Source: DATIUV01 sp049322755 (GTDB lineage: Bacteria > Pseudomonadota > Gammaproteobacteria > Burkholderiales > UBA6910). From it: DNA of 64,000 nt. Numbering within the stretch: position 1 is the first letter of the stretch; every line of letters begins with the position of its first letter. The position numbers and the translations under genes are program-made. Location: the NCBI GenBank assembly GCA_049322755.1, contig JBMOQX010000017.1:62001-126000 (forward strand). The letters run 5' to 3'. Under the pieces are notes generated by a model. The model ran no database searches, was not told the origin of the DNA, and worked only from the letters and a program-made list of their open reading frames with translations. Shown here piece after piece: positions 1 to 11,100 of the stretch.

Positions 1-104
1 TCGGTTCCTTTTCGCAAACCGCACCGGGCCGCCCCGCGCGCTTCGCCACATCCGTCCCCCCGAGCCGATCGCGGGAAAAACCGCGCAATCCGACCCCGAG
101 GCCG

Positions 105-638
105 TTACGCCTTCTCCACCTGGCCGAAGTCCAGTTCGACCGGCGTCGAGCGGCCGAAGATGGACACCGCCACCCGCAGCTTGCTCTTGTCGTAATTCAC
201 GTCCTCCACCGTGCCGTGAAAATCCGTGAACGGGCCTTCCTTCACGCGCACCATCTCGCCCACCTCGAACAGGACCTTGGGCTTGGGCTTCTCGACCCCC
301 TCCTGGATCTGGTGCAGGATGGCGTCGACTTCCTTCTGGCTGATCGGCGTCGGCTTGGTGGCCGTGCCGCCGACGAAGCCGGTGACTTTCGGCGTGCTCT
401 TCACCAGGTGCCAGGACTCGTCGGTCATCTCCATCTCGACCAGCACGTAACCCGGGAAGAACTTGCGCTCGGAGATGGCCTTCTGCCCGCTTTTCATCTC
501 CACCACCTCTTCAACGGGCACCATGATCTCGCCGAACTGGTCCTGCAGCCCGGAACGCTCGATGCGCTCCTTGAGGGCACGCTGGACGCTCTTCTCGAAA
601 CCCGAGTAGGCGTGAACGACGTACCAGCGCTTGGTCAT
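105..638 (-). CDS. nusG: Transcription termination/antitermination factor NusG
   Basis: NusG binds RNA polymerase through its NGN domain and links it to Rho or to the ribosome (S10) through its C-terminal KOW domain. The 177-residue protein begins MTKRWYVVHAYSGFE, the typical NGN start; the KOW segment (VRVKEGPFTDFHGTVEDV) lies near residues 125-145. A longer in-frame extension upstream overlaps secE and is unlike the family, so the ATG at 638 is chosen. It overlaps the secE stop by four bases (ATGA), so the two are translationally coupled. Only 104 bases follow it in the window; in related genomes rplK comes next. Identification is secure. Confidence 0.97.
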   Translation of the reverse strand: MTKRWYVVHAYSGFEKSVQRALKERIERSGLQDQFGEIMVPVEEVVEMKSGQKAISERKFFPGYVLVEMEMTDESWHLVKSTPKVTGFVGGTATKPTPISQKEVDAILHQIQEGVEKPKPKVLFEVGEMVRVKEGPFTDFHGTVEDVNYDKSKLRVAVSIFGRSTPVELDFGQVEKA

Positions 639-1009
639 GCGTCCCCCTGCCCCAACAGCAACCGCAACGCGTAGGCAAGCCCCGCGTCCACCAGCCACAT
701 GAACACCGCCATCACCACGACGAACGCCAGCACGATGCCGGTGGTCTGCAGCGTTTCCTTGCGCGTCGGCCAGACCACGCGCTTGGTCTCTTCCGCCGAT
801 TCCTTGGAAAACGCGACAAAGTCCTTGCCCGGCGCGGTGAACCAGCCCACGACCGCGGCCGCCGCAACCCCCGCCAGCACCGCGAGAACGCGCACTACGA
901 GCGGGCTTTCGCCGAGGTAATAGAAGCCGGCGATGCCGGCCGCCACCAGCAGCAGGGCTACGGAGATCTTGATCTTGTCGGCTACGGATACGCCGATGGT
1001 TTCTGCCAC
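635..1009 (-). CDS. secE: Preprotein translocase subunit SecE
   Basis: SecE is the small essential membrane subunit of the SecYEG channel. The protein has about 124 residues with three hydrophobic segments (roughly residues 15-33, 38-58 and 92-118) and the conserved SecE core just before the last one (SAEETKRVVWPTRKETLQTT). A GTG start at 1009 (VAETIGVSVADK) is preferred, because the upstream extension of the frame runs into the tRNA-Trp region and is not SecE-like. It is followed by nusG with an ATGA overlap, the usual secE-nusG pair. Confidence 0.93.
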   Translation of the reverse strand: MAETIGVSVADKIKISVALLLVAAGIAGFYYLGESPLVVRVLAVLAGVAAAAVVGWFTAPGKDFVAFSKESAEETKRVVWPTRKETLQTTGIVLAFVVVMAVFMWLVDAGLAYALRLLLGQGDA

Positions 1010-1066
1010 GTTCGCTCGCTCTTTGTATTGCCGCCCGCGGGCGGAGTCATCTCTGTTGCTGTCGGG

Positions 1067-1142
1067 TGGCAGGCCAGGAGGGTCTCGAACCCCCAACCTT
1101 CGGTTTTGGAGACCGACGCTCTACCAATTGAGCTACTGGCCT
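1067..1142 (-). tRNA. tRNA-Trp(CCA)
   Basis: The minus strand folds as a full cloverleaf: acceptor AGGCCAG/CTGGCCT, D-arm with AGCTCAATTGGTAGAG, anticodon loop CTCCAAA giving CCA, and T-loop GGTTCGA. The 3' CCA is encoded. It lies between tuf and secE, the standard betaproteobacterial position. Confidence 0.97.
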
Positions 1143-1202
1143 GCGCTAAAGGGTGCGTGAGCTTCTCGCCCACTCGCCGGCGCGTGCACCGGCGGGCGGT
1201 CA

Positions 1203-2393
<1,191 letters not shown>

Positions 2394-2442
2394 GATCGGT
2401 TCCTCGCTTCTATCGTTGACGACTGCCGAAAATCTCAAACCT

Positions 2443-2517
2443 TGGTGCCCATGGCGCGGATTGAACGCGCGACCTCTCCCTTACCAAGGGAGTGCTCTGC
2501 CACTGAGCTACATGGGC
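2443..2517 (-). tRNA. tRNA-Thr(GGT)
   Basis: Cloverleaf on the minus strand with acceptor GCCCATG/CATGGGC, an anticodon stem CTCCC/GGGAG enclosing TTGGTAA (anticodon GGT) and T-loop GTTCAAT. CCA is encoded. It is the last of three tRNAs before tuf. Confidence 0.96.
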
Positions 2518-2551
2518 GTGATGCCGGCGAATGCGCTTGATGCAACCTCTT

Positions 2552-2625
2552 TGGAGCGGGTGAAGGGAATCGAACCCTCGTCGTAAGCTTGGAAGGCTTC
2601 TGCTCTACCATTGAGCTACACCCGC
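2552..2625 (-). tRNA. tRNA-Gly(TCC)
   Basis: Cloverleaf on the minus strand with acceptor GCGGGTG/CACCCGC, anticodon loop CTTCCAA (anticodon TCC), T-arm GGGTTCGATTCCC and an encoded CCA. It is the middle tRNA of the Tyr-Gly-Thr-tuf unit. Confidence 0.96.
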
Positions 2626-2737
2626 GTCAGCCAAGACTGAATTGCTCCTGCCGGGACAGCCACTTGGCGAGGGGTCCGCCCGTGGCACGGCCGGCACGCC
2701 GATCACCCCAATTACCCGTTCCGAGAACACCGCCTGT

Positions 2738-2822
2738 TGGTGGAGGGGGTAGGATTCGAACCTACGAAGGCTGAGCCAACAGATTTACAGTCTGCCCCCT
2801 TTGACCGCTCGGGAACCCCTCC
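2738..2822 (-). tRNA. tRNA-Tyr(GTA)
   Basis: A class II tRNA of 85 bases with a long variable arm. Acceptor GGAGGGG/CCCCTCC, anticodon loop CTGTAAA (GTA) and an encoded CCA. It is the first gene of the tRNA-tuf transcription unit. Confidence 0.96.
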
Positions 2823-2838
2823 CCGGAGAAAACTCGAA

Positions 2839-2867
2839 ATTATGGGAGTCTGACTCCGAAAAGTCAA
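2839..2867 (-). promoter_or_regulatory. Sigma-70 promoter of the tRNA-Tyr/Gly/Thr-tuf unit
   Basis: Read on the minus strand: TTGACT (2867-2862), a 17-base spacer and CATAAT (2844-2839). This is near consensus and places the transcript start a few bases before the 5' end of tRNA-Tyr at 2822. It is seen in the sequence; activity is inferred. Confidence 0.7.
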
Positions 2868-3163
2868 ACGAGAGCGAGGGTTACCGCGTACCGGGCAGGC
2901 CCCAGTTGGCGCTTGGCCCGCGGAGGGGGTGTAGACGCTAAAAGGACAATGCGAATGGCCCCGCGTCTGACCGGCAGGACGTGGCGCGTAAGCAGGTGCT
3001 CACATTCATAGCCTCTTTCGTCGACTTTTTCGATCCTGGGAAAGCGCTCCCCGATTGCAAAAAAACAAGCCTTTTCGGGTCAAGCAAACAACAGGGCAAA
3101 CTGCGGCCAGCCTTCCGCCCCAACGCCTTCCGCGCCCCAGAATACAAAGCGACGTTTGGGTAT
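2868..3163. other. Intergenic stretch between the tRNA-tuf promoter and the IS remnant
   Basis: I see no protein family, RNA gene or clear repeat here. Short open frames on both strands lack recognisable features. A short inverted pair CCCGA/TCGGG around 3051-3079 flanks an A-run, but its loop is too long to call a terminator. It may include rearranged DNA from insertion or decay of the adjacent element. Confidence 0.4.
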
Positions 3164-3561
3164 TTACTCTGCTTTTTCGGGCAGCGTAAGCGGCGCGGAA
3201 CTCGCTCCATGACACCCTGTGGGCCCACCGGATGGTCCGACGGTCACATCAAGGGCGGTCGAGCGCTTTTCCTTCAACCGCACCCCAAGCCCTTCTTCCC
3301 GATAGAGCCGGTAGACACGCTTTCGGTTGACCGGCCAGCCCTCCCGCCGCAGCAGGTCGTAGAGCGCGGGACTGCCGTACCGGGGATGGGCCCGGGCCAA
3401 TTCGCAAAGGCGCGTACGCAGCGCGCCATTGCGGTCGACGGGCGCATCCCTGCGCGCTTGGGACCGTGAGACTTCCAGCAACGAGCACGCGCGTCGTTCG
3501 CCGAGACCGTATTCGTCCACGGCACGCCTCACCAGCACCACCCGCTGATGAGGCGTCAAGG
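3164..3561 (-). pseudogene. Truncated IS3-family orfB (transposase, catalytic domain missing)
   Basis: This frame is entered from orfA by a -1 frameshift. It shows only the N-terminal HTH_21-type part of an IS3-family OrfB: a helix-turn-helix around GERRACSLLEVSRSQARRD, then RYGSPALYDLLRREG and NRKRVYRLYREEGLGVR. Family homology stops near 3262, just after EGLGVRLKEKR. The remaining residues to the stop at 3164 do not resemble the integrase (rve, DDE) domain, which is entirely absent. The element therefore cannot transpose on its own. Family membership is clear from the motifs; the exact IS group (IS51/IS407-like) is a guess. Confidence 0.82.
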
Positions 3562-3822
3562 CTTTTTTGCCAGGAGATCCTTGAGAACGCGGTTGTCCCG
3601 CTCCGCTGCATCGAGGGCACGCCGCAACGCCTGGTTTTCCTCCTTGAGGGACCGCAGCGCGCGTATGCCTTCGGAATCGAGCCCCGCGTACCGTCGCCGC
3701 CACTTATAAATCGTGACATCGGACACGCCATGGGCATCGGCAAGCTCCGCCACGGGACGTCCATTCTCAGTTTCGGCAAGGATTTCGACGACCAGGTCTT
3801 CGTCGAACTGCGGCTTCTTCAT
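3556..3822 (-). CDS. IS3-family transposase OrfA
   Basis: An 88-residue DNA-binding protein starting MKKPQFDEDLVVEIL. It has the helix-turn-helix AELADAHGVSDVTIYKWRRR (about residues 24-43) and a C-terminal leucine-zipper-like coiled coil (LKEENQALRRALDAAERDN). This is the standard OrfA architecture and length of IS3 elements. It looks intact, and its last codons contain the A AAA AAG slippage site, but the downstream orfB is truncated. Upstream of the chosen ATG the frame is open for 19 more codons without family similarity. No clear terminal inverted repeats were found by eye. Confidence 0.85.
   Translation of the reverse strand: MKKPQFDEDLVVEILAETENGRPVAELADAHGVSDVTIYKWRRRYAGLDSEGIRALRSLKEENQALRRALDAAERDNRVLKDLLAKKP
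3562..3568 (-). promoter_or_regulatory. Programmed -1 frameshift heptamer of the IS3 remnant
   Basis: Read on the minus strand the orfA end is GCA AAA AAG CCT TGA, containing the classical A AAA AAG slippery heptamer at 3568-3562. Slipping back one base after AAG continues into GCC TTG ACG CCT, exactly the orfB frame. This is the known mechanism for making the OrfAB transposase in IS3 elements. Confidence 0.8.
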
Positions 3823-4106
3823 CTCGCACTCCCTCGCGGCGCCCACGCCCTGAGGAAGGGCGCGCGGGCCGATCAGCAATTCACGTGGGAGCGTCGGCTC
3901 TTGCTGGCTTTCACCGGTCCGGAAATCGCCCGGATGGGGTGTGGCGGTCCCTCTGAGATGCGACGTTATCGGAGAGCGCCGAACGAGCTTTTGATACAGG
4001 TCAAACTATGTTGCATTGCATCAACATAAATTAATTAATTACTTATACAACGCCAGCCGGAACTGCTTCGACGAAGACGCGGCGATGGGAAAGAAAGTTC
4101 AGGAAG
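3823..4106. other. Non-coding flank between the IS remnant and the CAT tRNA
   Basis: No gene is recognised. The right part (about 3985-4050) is much more AT-rich than its surroundings, with AATTAATTAATT-type sequence and an inverted pair ATGTTG/CAACAT (4008-4027) with an 8-base loop. It may be the outer part of the element or foreign DNA brought in with it. Confidence 0.4.
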
Positions 4107-4180
<74 letters not shown>

Positions 4181-4195
4181 GTCCGCAGAAGGATA

Positions 4196-4245
4196 CAAAA
4201 GGCCCGGTCTCTACGCTCCGGCGATTGCCGGAGCCGGACCGGGCC
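4196..4245 (-). terminator. Rho-independent terminator of the rpoD operon
   Basis: On the minus strand GGCCCGGTC (4245-4237) pairs with GACCGGGCC (4209-4201), and an inner hairpin GCTCCGGC/GCCGGAGC lies inside. The stem is followed by TTTTGT. It lies 38 bases after the rpoD stop and before the tRNA. Confidence 0.75.
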
Positions 4246-4283
4246 CGGAACCTGCCGCCACCGGCGAACCGGCGGCGGGGCCA

Positions 4284-6185
<1,902 letters not shown>

Positions 6186-6245
6186 GTTTTATCTCGCGTC
6201 CCGTCCGATCCGATGGTCGGAAAAAAGCCTTCCATTATAAGACAA

Positions 6246-7994
6246 TCAAACCACCCGTGGGTGTTCCCCCGATCCTGCCGCTATCAGCTGGCGGTACTCC
6301 TGGATCTCGGCCGGGGTCAGTCCTTCGGCGCTCTTGCGGTGCAATTCCTCGATGCGCTGGTTCTTGCGTCTGCGCTCCAGCTGGGCCAGCGCCCCGGCAA
6401 ATTCGCCGTCCACGTTCCAGGTCTCGTCCCACTGGCCGATGTCTCCGGCCGCGCGCTCGAACGCCGCGGCGGACGCCGTGCCGCGGAACCGCTCGAACAC
6501 CGCTGGAACCAACCGCTCTTCCCGCAAATGGGGGCTTTCGCTCAGCAAATCAAGCAATTCCGCCAGCGCCCGGGAGTCCGCATCAGCCGGATCCAGAAGA
6601 TCCGGCCGCACACGGGTCGCCAAGCCCGGCCGCGCCAATACGCAGCGCAGGAGATGCCGGTACATCCCCACCGGTCCGGGCGGCGCCCGGCGCACCGGCA
6701 CCTCGGGTGTGGAGCGGGACGACCCCTCGCGGTAGATGGCGTTCAGCTCCTGGAGCGTCACACGTCCCGCCTCGGCGATGCGCTTGCGCAGCATCAGCCC
6801 CAGCGTCGGCGCGCGCACCTGGGTGATCAACGGCTGCGCCAGCTTCAGCAGCCGCGCGCAGCCCTCGTCGGTGGACAAGTCCACCCGCCCCGAGAGTTCC
6901 CGCACCAGGAAGACCGTCAGCGGCACCACCCGGGCAAGCTCGGCCTCCATTGCCGCGGCGCCGCCCCGGCGCACCAGACTGTCCGGGTCCTCGCCGGCGG
7001 GCAGGAAGAGGAAGCTCACCTCCTTGCCGTCGGCCAGGAAGGGGAGGACGTTCTCCAGCGCGCGCCAGGCGGCGCGACGACCCGGCTCGTCGCCGTCGAA
7101 GCAGAACACCACCGAGTCCGTCTGGCGCAACAGCTTCTGGAGCTGGGCGCCGGTGGTCGCGGTCCCCAGGGTCGCCACGGCGTAGCCGATGCCGTGCTGC
7201 GCGAGCGCCACCACGTCCATATAGCCTTCTACGACCAAGGCACGCCCGGCCGCACGGATCGCCGGCCGCGCCTGGAACAGGCCGTAAAGCTCCCGTCCCT
7301 TCTCGAATACCGGCGTCTCGGGCGAGTTCAGGTATTTCGGCTCACCCTCGCCGATGACGCGGCCGCCGAAACCGACAATGTGACCCGCCTGACTGGCGAT
7401 CGGGAACATGATGCGATCCCGGAAGCGGTCGTACCGGCGCCCCGAGTCGCTCTCCAGCACGAGGCCCGCCCGTTCGAGCACCGCACTGGTGTAGTCAGGA
7501 AAGCAGGCTTCCAGAGCCTGCCACGCGTCGGGGGCATATCCAATGCCGAAACGGGCGGCAATCTCCCCGGAAACGCCTCGCCGTTTGAGGTAGTCGATGG
7601 CACCCGGCGCCTGCTTGAGCTGGTCGCGGTAGAACCGTGCAGCGCGATCAAGCGCGCTCAACAGTTCGGCGGTGGCGTCGCGCGGTCGCTCGTCGGGCCG
7701 GCGCTCGTCGGGCACCTCGAGGCCCAGCGCGGCCGCCAGGTCCTTGATCGCATCGACGTAGCCGAGACCGCGATACTCCATGAGAAACCCGATGGCACTG
7801 CCGTGGGCGCCGCAGCCGAAGCAGTGATAGAACTGCTTGGTCTGGCTGACGGTAAACGACGGCGACTTTTCGGTGTGGAACGGGCAGCAGGCTTTGTAAT
7901 TCGCCCCGGCCCGCTTCAGCGGGACGTAGCGCTCGATCACGTCGACGATATCGACGCGATTCAGCAAATCCTGGATAAAGCTCTGGGGAATCAA
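6246..7994 (-). CDS. dnaG: DNA primase DnaG
   Basis: DnaG makes RNA primers at the replication fork. From the chosen TTG start the protein has 582 residues and begins (M)IPQSFIQDLLNRVDIVDVIERYV, as in the family. It contains the CHC2 zinc site (C37-P-F-H40, C58-F-G-C61), the catalytic core with the TOPRIM signature VVEGYMDV and the FCFDGDEPGRRA acidic motif, and a C-terminal DnaB-interacting domain. The frame is open 46 codons further upstream, but that stretch looks non-coding and carries a TATAAT box. No strong Shine-Dalgarno precedes the TTG, so the start is the weakest part of the call. It lies between yqeY and rpoD. Confidence 0.95.
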   Translation of the reverse strand: MIPQSFIQDLLNRVDIVDVIERYVPLKRAGANYKACCPFHTEKSPSFTVSQTKQFYHCFGCGAHGSAIGFLMEYRGLGYVDAIKDLAAALGLEVPDERRPDERPRDATAELLSALDRAARFYRDQLKQAPGAIDYLKRRGVSGEIAARFGIGYAPDAWQALEACFPDYTSAVLERAGLVLESDSGRRYDRFRDRIMFPIASQAGHIVGFGGRVIGEGEPKYLNSPETPVFEKGRELYGLFQARPAIRAAGRALVVEGYMDVVALAQHGIGYAVATLGTATTGAQLQKLLRQTDSVVFCFDGDEPGRRAAWRALENVLPFLADGKEVSFLFLPAGEDPDSLVRRGGAAAMEAELARVVPLTVFLVRELSGRVDLSTDEGCARLLKLAQPLITQVRAPTLGLMLRKRIAEAGRVTLQELNAIYREGSSRSTPEVPVRRAPPGPVGMYRHLLRCVLARPGLATRVRPDLLDPADADSRALAELLDLLSESPHLREERLVPAVFERFRGTASAAAFERAAGDIGQWDETWNVDGEFAGALAQLERRRKNQRIEELHRKSAEGLTPAEIQEYRQLIAAGSGEHPRVV

Positions 7995-8084
7995 GGAGTC
8001 GGGAGCCGGCGGCGGGCCATTATGGTTATTGGAGTCGGTGCGCAGGCCGTTGTTTCCAAACCCCCAAACCACCGGCCTTGACCG

Positions 8085-8090
8085 ATTATA
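8085..8090 (-). promoter_or_regulatory. Possible -10 box upstream of dnaG
   Basis: A perfect TATAAT on the minus strand, about 90 bases before the TTG start of dnaG and after the yqeY stop. No convincing -35 hexamer is seen 16-18 bases upstream, so it is only a candidate internal promoter. If real, it also argues against the longer in-frame dnaG start. Confidence 0.3.
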
Positions 8091-8159
8091 GGACAGATTC
8101 CGCCGCCTGCCGGCCTGCTTCCGGGCCGGCAATCCTACCGCAACCCGCTGAATAAAAAT

Positions 8160-8609
8160 CTAAATCCCGGCAAGCCGGGATTTCACGCGGCCCGATACCC
8201 GGCTCATGTCGGCGCGGCCAGCCAGGCGGGGTTTGAGCAGCGCCATGACCTTGCCCATGTCCTTGGGCCCGGTGGCTCTGGTTTCGGCGACAGCCTCGGC
8301 GACGAGCCCATCGACTTCGGCGTCCGACAGAGCCGGCGGCATGTACGCCGACAGCACCTCGATCTCGGCGCGCTCCTTGGCCGCCAGATCCTGCCGGCCG
8401 CCCGCCTCGAACTGGCTCACCGACTCGCGCCGCTGCTTGATCAGCTTCTCCACCACCGCCAGCACGTCGGGATCGGGCAGCTCGCGTCGCTCGTCGACTT
8501 CCCGCTGCTTGATGGCCGCCAACAACATCCGTAGCGTCGAGAGCCGCTCCTGCTCCCGAGCGCGGAGCGCGGACTTCATGTCATCGCTGATGGTTTGCCT
8601 GAGGCTCAT
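8160..8609 (-). CDS. GatB/YqeY domain-containing protein
   Basis: A 149-residue protein of the YqeY family, related to the C-terminal tRNA-binding domain of the GatB amidotransferase subunit. It begins MSLRQTISDDMKSALRAREQERLSTLRMLLAAIK and contains the family stretch EIEVLSAYMPPALSD and a terminal GRVKSRL. Its molecular role is not firmly known; a link to tRNA-dependent amidation is suggested only by homology. It sits between rpsU and dnaG, a common betaproteobacterial arrangement of the macromolecular-synthesis operon. The ATG at 8609 is preferred over one three codons upstream. Confidence 0.93.
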   Translation of the reverse strand: MSLRQTISDDMKSALRAREQERLSTLRMLLAAIKQREVDERRELPDPDVLAVVEKLIKQRRESVSQFEAGGRQDLAAKERAEIEVLSAYMPPALSDAEVDGLVAEAVAETRATGPKDMGKVMALLKPRLAGRADMSRVSGRVKSRLAGI

Positions 8610-8702
8610 GGAATGCATGAGGCCCGGCGGCTGATGCCGACGGGCCCTGGGTAAAACAGCGTGAACGGGCGCGGCCCTCGAGGGATCCGGCGCCGAAGGC
8701 GC

Positions 8703-8915
8703 TCAGTACGGCTTTTGCGGCAGCTGCTGGCTGCGCAGCCGTTTGAAGTGGCGCTTCACGGCCGCCGCGAGCTTGCGTTTGCGGGCGGTGGTGGGCTTCT
8801 CGTAATATTCGCGCGAGCGCAGTTCGGTCAGCAGCCCGGTCTTTTCCACCGTTCGCTTGAAGCGGCGCAGCGCCACCTCGAACGGCTCGTTTTCCTTCAC
8901 GCGTACAGTCGGCAT
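8703..8915 (-). CDS. rpsU: 30S ribosomal protein S21
   Basis: A 70-residue basic protein starting MPTVRVKENEPFEVALRRFKR, with the S21 core GLLTELRSREYYEKPTTARK and a lysine/arginine-rich tail. S21 helps the 30S subunit pair with the anti-Shine-Dalgarno region of mRNA. It is the first gene of the rpsU-yqeY-dnaG-rpoD operon and is preceded by a good promoter. Confidence 0.98.
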   Translation of the reverse strand: MPTVRVKENEPFEVALRRFKRTVEKTGLLTELRSREYYEKPTTARKRKLAAAVKRHFKRLRSQQLPQKPY

Positions 8916-8946
8916 CGGTACTCTCTGGGTGCCCGAAAAGCTTTAA

Positions 8947-8975
8947 AGTATATCCACTTCCGCAATGCTTTCCAA
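8947..8975 (-). promoter_or_regulatory. Promoter of the rpsU-yqeY-dnaG-rpoD operon
   Basis: Minus strand TTGGAA (8975-8970), a 17-base spacer and TATACT (8952-8947), about 30 bases before the rpsU start. It overlaps the first codons of the divergent tsaD if tsaD starts at 8965, so the two genes share this short control region. Confidence 0.65.
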
Positions 8976-10038
8976 GGGCCCCCAGCGGGTGAAGGTTCTC
9001 GGCATCGAAACCTCCTGCGACGAGACCGGCGTCGCGCTGTTCGACAGCGAGCGCGGGCTGCTGGCGCACGCCCTCCACACCCAGGCCGACCTGCACCGCG
9101 ACTACGGCGGCGTGGTGCCGGAGCTGGCGTCCCGCGACCACGTGCGCCGTATCCTGCCGCTGGCGCGAAGCGTGGCGGAGCGCAGCGGCGTGCCGTTGAC
9201 GAAGGTGGATGCAGTGGCCTACACCGCGGGTCCGGGGTTGGCGGGCGCGCTGCTGGCGGGCGCCAGCCTCGCCGCCGGGCTGGCCTACGCGCTGAACGTG
9301 CCGAGCATCGGCGTGCACCACTTGGAAGGTCATCTGCTCTCGCCGCTGCTGGCAGACCCCGCGCCGGCGTTCCCTTTCGTCGCGCTGCTGGTGTCGGGCG
9401 GCCACACCCAGCTGATGGACGTGGCCGGGGTGGGCGACTACCGGCTGCTGGGGGAGACGGTGGACGACGCCGCGGGCGAGGCCTTCGACAAGACCGCCAA
9501 GGTGCTCGGGCTGGGCTACCCGGGAGGACCGGCGCTGGCCAGGCTGGCCGGCGAGGGGCGCCCCAGGCGCCATCGCCTCCCGCGGCCGATGCTGGGCAGC
9601 GGCGACCTCAACTTCAGCTTCAGCGGGCTCAAGACCGCGGCGCTGTTGCTGGCGCGGGCCGAGCCGGAATCCCATCAGAGCCGCGCCGACATCGCGCTGG
9701 GCTTCGAGGAAGCGGTGGTGGACGTGCTGGTGCACAAATCGCTGGCGGCGGTGACGCGGGCCGGCCGGCGCCAGCTGGTGGTGGCGGGCGGCGTCGGCGC
9801 CAACCAGCGGCTGCGCACGCAACTCCAGGCCCGCGCCCAGGAACAAGGCATCGCAGTCTTCTTTCCGCCGCTGGAACTGTGCACGGACAACGGCGCCATG
9901 ATCGCGTTCGCCGGCGCGCTGCGCCTGGCCCACGACGCGGCGCCGGCGCTTTCGTTCAGGGTCCGCCCGCGCTGGGATCTGGAACTGGACGCGCCGGTGC
10001 GGCGCGCGCGCGGCGGGCGGCGCCGCGCGCGGCCGTAA
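8965..10038 (+). CDS. tsaD: tRNA N6-threonylcarbamoyladenosine transferase TsaD
   Basis: TsaD, with TsaB and TsaE, transfers the threonylcarbamoyl group to A37 of ANN-decoding tRNAs. The protein shows the ASKHA fold motifs: VLGIETSCDETGVAL at the N terminus, the metal-binding HHLEGHL (His-x3-His), LLVSGGHTQL, the GEAFDKTAKVLGLGYPGGP stretch, and CTDNGAMIAFAG near the end. Length 357 residues; the arginine-rich C-terminal tail (RRARGGRRRARP) is a little longer than usual. An internal GTG at 8989 gives the start VKVLGIETS, which fits the family as well as the ATG used here. It is divergent from rpsU, a frequent pairing. Confidence 0.95.
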   Translation: MLSKGPQRVKVLGIETSCDETGVALFDSERGLLAHALHTQADLHRDYGGVVPELASRDHVRRILPLARSVAERSGVPLTKVDAVAYTAGPGLAGALLAGASLAAGLAYALNVPSIGVHHLEGHLLSPLLADPAPAFPFVALLVSGGHTQLMDVAGVGDYRLLGETVDDAAGEAFDKTAKVLGLGYPGGPALARLAGEGRPRRHRLPRPMLGSGDLNFSFSGLKTAALLLARAEPESHQSRADIALGFEEAVVDVLVHKSLAAVTRAGRRQLVVAGGVGANQRLRTQLQARAQEQGIAVFFPPLELCTDNGAMIAFAGALRLAHDAAPALSFRVRPRWDLELDAPVRRARGGRRRARP

Positions 10039-10041
10039 AGC

Positions 10042-10665
10042 TCAGGGCTCGCGCGTCGTGGGCGGCCGCGGGGCGTCGATGCGCTCCTCGGTGCCCGCCA
10101 TCAGGTTGCGGATGTTGGTGCGGTGCCGCCACACCACGAGCGCGGTCATCACCAGCGCTGCCCCGGTGTAGGGATGCCAGCCGAAGAACGCGTACGCGGC
10201 CAGCGGTGCCGCCACTGACGCAGCGAGGGCCGCGGCCGAGGACATCCGCGACAGCGCCGCGACGCCGAGCCAGACCAGCGCCAGCACCGCTCCCAGTTTC
10301 CAGGACAGGGCCATCAGCGCGCCGAACGCGGTGGCAACGCCCTTGCCGCCGCGCAGCCGCAGGAACACCGGGTAGAGGTGCCCGAGGAACACGGCGAGCG
10401 CGCACCACGCCACCGCCGCGTCGCCGACACCCAGACGCGGCGCCAGAATTTTCGCCGCCAGCACCGCCACCACGCCCTTGCCGGCATCGCCCAGCAGCGT
10501 CAGCGCCGCCGCCGCCTTGCGGCCGGTGCGCAGCACGTTGGTGGCGCCGGGATTTCCGGAGCCGTAGCTGCGCGGGTCGGGGAGTCCTAAGGCCTTGCTC
10601 ACCAGCACGGCAAACGGGATCGACCCCACCAGGTAACTTGCGAATGCCAGCGCTACCGTGACCAT
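10042..10665 (-). CDS. plsY: Glycerol-3-phosphate acyltransferase PlsY
   Basis: An integral membrane enzyme that acylates glycerol-3-phosphate with acyl-phosphate, the first step of phospholipid synthesis. The 207-residue protein has about five hydrophobic segments and the three PlsY loop motifs: SIPFAVLVSK...GSGNPGATNVLR, GHLYPVFLRLRGGKGVATAFG and RHRTNIRNLMAGTEERI. It is convergent with tsaD (3 bases between stops) and divergent from folB. Nothing unusual is seen. Confidence 0.95.
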   Translation of the reverse strand: MVTVALAFASYLVGSIPFAVLVSKALGLPDPRSYGSGNPGATNVLRTGRKAAAALTLLGDAGKGVVAVLAAKILAPRLGVGDAAVAWCALAVFLGHLYPVFLRLRGGKGVATAFGALMALSWKLGAVLALVWLGVAALSRMSSAAALAASVAAPLAAYAFFGWHPYTGAALVMTALVVWRHRTNIRNLMAGTEERIDAPRPPTTREP

Positions 10666-10733
10666 GACGATTCCCCTACAATGGCGCCTCCGATTCTACG
10701 CAACCCGCGCCAAGGCGGCCACGGCCGCAGCCG

Positions 10734-11093
10734 ATGGACAGCATCTTCATTCACGAACTCAAGGTCGAGACGCGGGTGGGCATCTACGCGTGGGAACGCG
10801 AGGTGCCGCAGACGCTGCAATTCGACGTCGAGCTGGCGCTGCCATCGAGCCGCGCCTGCGAGACCGACGACTTTCGCGACACCATCGATTACTCGGCGGT
10901 GGTCCAGCACATCCGCGAGCAGCTCGCGCAAAAGCACTTCTCGCTGCTGGAGGCGATGGCGGACCACCTGGCGCGCGGCATCCTCGAGCGCTTCGGTTCC
11001 CCCTGGGTCAGTCTGTCGGTGGCGAAGCTGGAGATGATCCGCGGCGTGCGGCGCCTGGGCGTGCGCATCGAACGCGGCGCCCGGCCCGCCTGA
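10734..11093 (+). CDS. folB: Dihydroneopterin aldolase FolB
   Basis: FolB cleaves 7,8-dihydroneopterin to 6-hydroxymethyl-dihydropterin and glycolaldehyde in folate synthesis. The 119-residue protein has the family motifs LKVETRVGIYAWERE, TIDYSAV and HFSLLEAMADHLARGIL, and a length typical of FolB. It stands alone on the plus strand, divergent from plsY and convergent with the tauE-type gene. Confidence 0.95.
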   Translation: MDSIFIHELKVETRVGIYAWEREVPQTLQFDVELALPSSRACETDDFRDTIDYSAVVQHIREQLAQKHFSLLEAMADHLARGILERFGSPWVSLSVAKLEMIRGVRRLGVRIERGARPA

Positions 11094-11100
11094 CGGCACG

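Noticed and set aside
2938..3228. Short open frames on both strands in the tRNA-IS gap
   Set aside because: No ribosome-binding site, no family similarity and unusual composition; treated as non-coding.
4008..4027. ATGTTG/CAACAT inverted repeat as an IS end or terminator
   Set aside because: Only six pairs with an eight-base loop, no matching repeat at the other end of the element and no U-run.
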